Below the pieces are notes generated by a model. The model saw only the letters and a program-made list of their open reading frames with translations. It was not told where the DNA came from and made no database searches. Position numbers and translations under genes: made by a program. From NCBI GenBank assembly GCA_903924005.1, contig CAIXZV010000050.1, positions 1-8,233 on the forward strand: DNA of 8,233 nucleotides. Direction: 5' to 3'. This document shows, one piece after another, positions 4,618-8,233 of this stretch (the stretch's first letter is position 1; every line of letters starts with the position of its first letter). This stretch comes from an uncultured Chloroflexota bacterium. Its GTDB lineage: Bacteria; Chloroflexota; Limnocylindria; Limnocylindrales; CSP1-4.

Positions 4618-6584
4618 CCGACGCTGGCGATCGACCGCGATCGACCGGTCCCAAAAGCCGCTCCGGCGGCGGCAAGACAAAGGCCGCCCCCGGCAGCGAC
4701 TACACGGCCGCAAGCATTCAGGTTCTCGAGGGTCTCGAGGCCGTACGACGCCGTCCCGGCATGTATATCGGCTCGACTGATGTCCGTGGCCTGCACCACC
4801 TTGTGTGGGAAGTCGTTGACAACTCAATCGACGAGGCGATGGCCGGTCACGCGACAACGGTGACCGTGACCATCCACAAGGACGGCAAACTCACCGTCGA
4901 GGACGACGGCCGAGGCGTGCCTGTTGGCCGCCACTCCACCGGCAAGGACGCCCTTGAGGTCGTTCACACGGTGCTGCACGCCGGGGGCAAGTTTGGCGGC
5001 GGCGGCTACAAGGTGTCGGGCGGCCTCCACGGTGTCGGCGTCTCGGTTGTCAACGCGCTCTCGTCGTGGCTTCGGGTAGAGACAGCCAGGGACGGCGGCG
5101 TCTGGTCTCAGGAGTATTCGCTCGGCAAGCCACTGGGGCCCGTCACGAAGGTTGGTCCGCAGGGCGACCGCAAGGGCACGCGAACAACGTTCCAGGCTGA
5201 CGCCGACATGTTTGACACCACGGAATACACCTTCGACACGATCGTGAGCCGACTGCGCGAGTCCGCGTATCTCACCAAGGGTGTCTGGATCACCCTGCTG
5301 GACGAGCGCAACGAGCGTGAGCGGTCCTTCTACTTCGAGGGTGGGCTCATCTCGTTTGTCCGGCACCTAAACCGGAACAAGGGGACCCTCCACACCCGGC
5401 CGATCTACGTGGATCGCCGGGACGGCAGCACCACCATCGAGGTGGCGCTCCAGTACAACGACACGTACACCGAGAACGTGCTCGCGTTTGCCAACAACAT
5501 CAACACGGTCGACGGCGGCACCCACATCACGGGCTTCCGCAGGGCCCTCACCCGCTCCATCAACGACTGGGCAAAGCGCGCTGGCGTGCTCAAGGATGCT
5601 GACAACAACCTTTCGGGAGATGACGTCCGCGAGGGCCTGACAGCCGTGGTCAGCGTCAAGTTGACCGAGCCCCAGTTTGAGGGACAGACCAAGGCAAAGC
5701 TCGGCAACGCCGAAGTTGCAGGCCAGGTCGAAGGCGCCGTCGCGGATGCGATCGCGCAGTATCTCGAGGAAAACCCCGGTGACGGCCGGCGGATCGTGGA
5801 GAAGTGCCTCACGGCATCCCGCGCCCGCGAAGCAGCCCGCAAGGCGCGTGACCTCGTCATTCGCAAAGGCGCGCTCGACGGGCTTTCACTGCCGGGCAAG
5901 CTCGCTGACTGCCAAGAGCGCGATCCAGCCAAGAGCGAGGTCTACCTGGTCGAGGGCGACTCCGCGGGAGGTTCTGCCAAGCAGGGCCGGGACCGGCGGT
6001 TCCAGGCCATCCTGCCGCTCCGCGGCAAGCTGCTCAACGTCGAGAAGGCGCGGCTGGACAAGATCCTCAGCTCCGAGAACGTCCGCCCGTTGATCATCGC
6101 GCTCGGCGCCGGCATCGGCGACAGCTTCGATATCTCGAAGCTCCGCTATCACCGCATCATCATCATGACCGACGCCGACGTGGACGGTGCCCACATTCGA
6201 ACCCTGCTCCTGACCTTCTTCTACCGGCACATGCACGACATCATCGACGCCGGCTACCTGTACATCGCACAGCCGCCGCTGTACCGCATCTCAACCGGCA
6301 AGGTGACCAAATACGCCCAGTCCGAGAAGGAACGGGACAACCGGATCAAGGAGTTCAACACCAAGAACCTGAGCGTCCAGCGATTCAAGGGCCTCGGCGA
6401 GATGAACGCCGACCAGTTGTGGGACACCACGATGAACCCGGAGACCCGAACGCTGCTCAAGGTTGAGATAGACGACGCCGCCACGGCCGATAGCATCTTC
6501 ACCATGCTGATGGGTGAGCGCGTCGAGCCGCGCAAGGACTTCATTAAGTCCGAGGCCCGCAAGGTGCGGAACCTTGACATCTGA
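4614..6584 (+). CDS. gyrB: DNA gyrase subunit B (ATPase and TOPRIM subunit)
   Basis: 656 aa, the usual length for GyrB without the enterobacterial insert. With GyrA it forms gyrase, which introduces negative supercoils using ATP. GHKL ATPase domain: EVVDNSIDEA (66-75, Mg-binding N70), DDGRGVPV (97-104) and the ATP-lid SGGLHGVGVSVVNALS (135-150). Transducer domain about 240-410. TOPRIM domain: EGDSAGGSAKQGRDR (447-461, acidic E447) and DADVDGAHI (520-528, D520 and D522). C-terminal tail includes QRFKGLGEMN (589-598). The first 28 residues or so form a basic, low-complexity tail before the conserved YTAASIQVLEGLEAVRRRPGM region. GTG start inside GTGA, overlapping the parB stop, with GGAGGA 5 nt upstream. 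Topoisomerase IV ParE is the main alternative; the gyrA-like gene downstream favours GyrB. Confidence 0.94.
   Translation: MTDAGDRPRSTGPKSRSGGGKTKAAPGSDYTAASIQVLEGLEAVRRRPGMYIGSTDVRGLHHLVWEVVDNSIDEAMAGHATTVTVTIHKDGKLTVEDDGRGVPVGRHSTGKDALEVVHTVLHAGGKFGGGGYKVSGGLHGVGVSVVNALSSWLRVETARDGGVWSQEYSLGKPLGPVTKVGPQGDRKGTRTTFQADADMFDTTEYTFDTIVSRLRESAYLTKGVWITLLDERNERERSFYFEGGLISFVRHLNRNKGTLHTRPIYVDRRDGSTTIEVALQYNDTYTENVLAFANNINTVDGGTHITGFRRALTRSINDWAKRAGVLKDADNNLSGDDVREGLTAVVSVKLTEPQFEGQTKAKLGNAEVAGQVEGAVADAIAQYLEENPGDGRRIVEKCLTASRAREAARKARDLVIRKGALDGLSLPGKLADCQERDPAKSEVYLVEGDSAGGSAKQGRDRRFQAILPLRGKLLNVEKARLDKILSSENVRPLIIALGAGIGDSFDISKLRYHRIIIMTDADVDGAHIRTLLLTFFYRHMHDIIDAGYLYIAQPPLYRISTGKVTKYAQSEKERDNRIKEFNTKNLSVQRFKGLGEMNADQLWDTTMNPETRTLLKVEIDDAATADSIFTMLMGERVEPRKDFIKSEARKVRNLDI
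4627..4646 (+). repeat. Perfect 10-bp tandem duplication in the gyrB 5' end
   Basis: GCGATCGACC occurs twice with no gap, in codons 5-11 of gyrB, encoding the variable tail D-R-P-R-S-T. The unit length is not a multiple of three, so gain or loss of one copy would shift the reading frame. Confidence 0.7.
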
Positions 6585-7101
6585 GGCCCTCGCGCCTGTT
6601 GGCGAGAACCGCGGCGATATCCGCATCGCGGGCAGGCGCGTCCTGCTCGCGGCGCACCACTGCTTCGCCTGCGGGACGCTCAACACGCACGGCCTCCAAC
6701 TCGTGCTGCACGCCGCAAATGACGAGTGCTGGACCGAACTGGTGCTCGATCCGCGCTTCGAAGGCTGGCACGGGATTGCCCATGGCGGCATCGTCTCCAC
6801 CATCCTCGATGAGGTGATGGCCTGGGCGCTGGTTGAGCACGACATCTGGGGTCTCACGGCCCGCATGAACATCGAGTTCAAGAAGCCGGTCCAGATTGGC
6901 ACGCCAATCCGCGGCGAGGGACACGTGGTCTCCACGCGGCGCAGGGTTGTCGAGGCGGCGGGAGTGCTGCGCGACGCGGACGGCACCGTCCTCGCCACGT
7001 CCACCGCGACGTATGTCGCCGCTTCAGAGGACCGCAAGGCGGAACTCAAGGCGCGCTACGGGTTCGCCTATGGCGATGACACGGGCGGAGCCACCCGATG
7101 A
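6574..7101 (+). CDS. PaaI-like hotdog-fold acyl-CoA thioesterase
   Basis: 175 aa from TTG at 6574. Proteins of this family hydrolyse acyl-CoA thioesters in the cytoplasm, usually as dimers or tetramers; the substrate here is unknown. An N-terminal HHCFACGTLNTHGLQL (28-43) matches the C-[FY]-x-C-G..N..GL lead-in seen in many PaaI/THEM4-like proteins. The catalytic helix is GWHGIAHGGIVSTILDE (64-80) with the HGG...DE pattern (H70, D79, E80), followed by the strands NIEFKKPVQIGTPI and a C-terminal basic tail. Start choice: AAGGTG at 6561-6566 sits 7 nt before the TTG, giving an 11-nt overlap with gyrB; an in-frame ATG at 6514 would need a 71-nt overlap. The stop overlaps the next ATG by 4 nt. 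No domain links it to gyrase, so its place between gyrB and gyrA may be incidental. Confidence 0.85.
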   Translation: MTSEALAPVGENRGDIRIAGRRVLLAAHHCFACGTLNTHGLQLVLHAANDECWTELVLDPRFEGWHGIAHGGIVSTILDEVMAWALVEHDIWGLTARMNIEFKKPVQIGTPIRGEGHVVSTRRRVVEAAGVLRDADGTVLATSTATYVAASEDRKAELKARYGFAYGDDTGGATR

Positions 7102-8081
7102 CAACGGCTCTCGCCTCACCCACCGCCGAGCGCGCCCGGACGTTTGTCGCGGCAAACCTCGCGCAAGCCGTCGCCCTGGGCCGCGCCGCCGGCGATCTTG
7201 TGCAGGAGCCGGCCGCTCTGGCAGCGACCCTCCGTGACGGTCTACCAAACCTCGCAGACCCCGACTATCTCGAAGGCCAGCGCCGCGTTGCACCGGGCAT
7301 CGGCGAGCTCTTCGGCGTCCGCACCCCGCTTCTGGACGGCGTCACCCGGGGCATCCGCGCAACGACCCGCCGCGACCGGAGCACCGTCCTGCTTGATGCC
7401 GCTGACCGCCTGCTCCGCGAGTCCGTGCTGGAGTTGCGCTGGCTGTCCTTTGACCTCTTGACGCGATCTGTCACCACCGATCCCGAGCGCACATGGCAGC
7501 TTGTCCGCGCCACTGCCCGGCAGGCCTCTGACTGGATCACCGTAGACACCCTGGCCCACGTGGCAGCCGCCGGCATCCTGGCAGAGCCATTCCGCTGGGC
7601 TGAACTTGAGCAACTGGTCTACTCCCCTTCCACGTGGGAGCGACGCCTCGCGGGATCCACGGTAGCCGTGCTGCCGTTTACCGATCGGGTTGCGGGCCGC
7701 CAGCCCCATATCGCCCGACGTGGCCTTGCCATCGTGGGCGACCTCATCGGCGACGCCGAGCCCGACGTGCAGAAGTCGCTCTCCTGGGCCCTCCGCGGCC
7801 TGCTGCTCGTGGATCGCGCCGCGGTGACCGCCTTTATCGACACCGAAGCCGTTCGCGCCGCCGCCGCAACGGATGGCCTGCGCGCCTGGGTCCTCAGGGA
7901 CACGCTCGCGAAACTTCCGGCAGAGCACGCCGCGCGCCTGCGCTCGAGCCTCGACGGCATCCGCCGGCAGCCCGACGCAACCAGCACGTCGCGTGCCGCG
8001 GCCGCAGCGGCAGACTTCCTCGGAGCCGGTATCGGCCTCGAGGTGCCGCCCGCCGCGCGCACTCTTCTGGCCAGAGCCTGA
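7098..8081 (+). CDS. AlkD-like HEAT-repeat DNA alkylation repair protein
   Basis: 327 aa, alanine- and leucine-rich, predicted all-helical. The middle and C-terminal parts resemble AlkD-type DNA glycosylases, which remove bulky N3/N7-alkylated purines without base flipping. Family-type positions: DWITVDTLA (145-153) with W146 and D150 spaced like the catalytic-cleft Trp and Asp of Bacillus cereus AlkD; WERRLAGSTVAVLPF (180-194) matching the W-x-RR-x-A helix; and DVQKSLSWALRG (223-234) matching the (V/R)KA-hhWALR helix, with W230. The protein is about 90 residues longer than typical AlkD, mostly at the two ends: an N-terminal segment of about 100 residues and an Ala-rich C-terminus. ATG overlaps the previous stop (ATGA), with GGAG 7 nt upstream. 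It may be a glycosylase or a non-catalytic HEAT-repeat DNA-binding homologue. Assignment is from motif memory, not an alignment. Confidence 0.72.
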   Translation: MTTALASPTAERARTFVAANLAQAVALGRAAGDLVQEPAALAATLRDGLPNLADPDYLEGQRRVAPGIGELFGVRTPLLDGVTRGIRATTRRDRSTVLLDAADRLLRESVLELRWLSFDLLTRSVTTDPERTWQLVRATARQASDWITVDTLAHVAAAGILAEPFRWAELEQLVYSPSTWERRLAGSTVAVLPFTDRVAGRQPHIARRGLAIVGDLIGDAEPDVQKSLSWALRGLLLVDRAAVTAFIDTEAVRAAAATDGLRAWVLRDTLAKLPAEHAARLRSSLDGIRRQPDATSTSRAAAAAADFLGAGIGLEVPPAARTLLARA

Positions 8082-8112
8082 CCACCAACGCCCGCTGACC
8101 AACAACCCCTCC

Positions 8113-8118
8113 AAGGAG
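8113..8118 (+). promoter_or_regulatory. Ribosome binding site that favours the GTG start of gyrA
   Basis: AAGGAG, 10 nt before GTG 8129 and 22 nt before the alternative ATG at 8141. The spacing supports the GTG. Confidence 0.65.
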
Positions 8119-8128
8119 TTCCAACCAC

Positions 8129-8233
8129 GTGACCGACGACATGGGCGACGTCAAGGCGATCCACATCGAGGACGAGATGCGAGTCTCGTATCTCGATTAC
8201 GCGATGAGCGTGATCGTGGCGCGCGCGCTGCCG
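8129..8233 (+). CDS. gyrA: DNA gyrase subunit A (N-terminal 35 codons only)
   Basis: Partial gene cut by the right edge. The visible residues end in EDEMRVSYLDYAMSVIVARA (14-33) followed by LP, the hallmark GyrA N-terminus that precedes the DVRDGLKPVHRR region with the quinolone determinants and, further on, the catalytic tyrosine (neither visible here). GyrA cleaves and rejoins DNA and pairs with GyrB upstream. GTG start chosen for its Shine-Dalgarno; the in-frame ATG at 8141 would drop four residues. A 47-nt gap separates it from the AlkD-like gene, with no terminator or clear promoter visible, so it probably shares the operon transcript. ParC is possible but less likely given the sequence and the gyrB partner. 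Confidence 0.9.
   Translation, partial: MTDDMGDVKAIHIEDEMRVSYLDYAMSVIVARALP

Noticed and set aside
3775..4857. 360-codon minus-strand open frame opposite parB and gyrB
   Set aside because: Antisense shadow typical of GC-rich coding DNA; overlaps two well-supported genes and has no recognisable motif.
7629..7640. TTCCACGTGGGA as a third parS site
   Set aside because: Only one half matches parS; the right half lacks GAAACA. It lies inside coding sequence. The CCACGTGAC at the gyrA start (8125-8133) was rejected for the same reason.
7242..8114. 290-codon minus-strand open frame opposite the AlkD-like gene
   Set aside because: Antisense shadow; the plus-strand frame has a coupled start, ribosome site and family motifs.

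Overview
The window is chromosomal housekeeping DNA from a GC-rich bacterium. It has two divergent gene blocks that meet at an intergenic region of about 470 bp holding a ParB centromere (parS). Protein motifs (GyrB with a GGGG-YKVSGGLHGVG loop, GyrA beginning EDEMRVSYLDYAMSVIVARALP, PBP2 with a two-cysteine segment before its SSD motif) fit a Gram-positive-like or Chloroflexota-type lineage. I lean towards Chloroflexota, at low to moderate confidence, because no rRNA or other decisive marker is present.

Left block (1-2476, minus strand): mreD, mrdA (PBP2) and the first 26 codons of rodA, in that transcription order. They are joined by TGATG stop/start overlaps. This is the cell-elongation module: MreD is a membrane scaffold protein, PBP2 the transpeptidase and RodA the glycosyltransferase partner. 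The mreC gene that usually precedes mreD is absent; mreD is preceded directly by a probable promoter and the parS region.

Centre (2477-2944): no credible gene. It contains two parS sites 126 bp apart, a 9-bp box repeated at a fixed distance before each, a 36-bp near-perfect palindrome built around the second parS, three 10-bp direct repeats (AGATANGTGG) in 11-bp register, and probable divergent promoters. The triple repeat and the repeated box are the least explained signals in the window.

Right block (2945-8233, plus strand): parA, parB, gyrB, a PaaI-like hotdog thioesterase, an AlkD-like HEAT-repeat protein and the start of gyrA. The first five genes overlap at every junction (4 to 11 nt), and gyrA follows after 47 nt, so this looks like one long operon. 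ParA and ParB act with the adjacent parS sites to segregate the chromosome origin region. GyrB and GyrA form DNA gyrase. The two genes between gyrB and gyrA are an uncommon insertion; the AlkD-like one has a plausible link to DNA maintenance. All genes look intact except the two cut by the window edges. No tRNA, rRNA, CRISPR or mobile element was seen.
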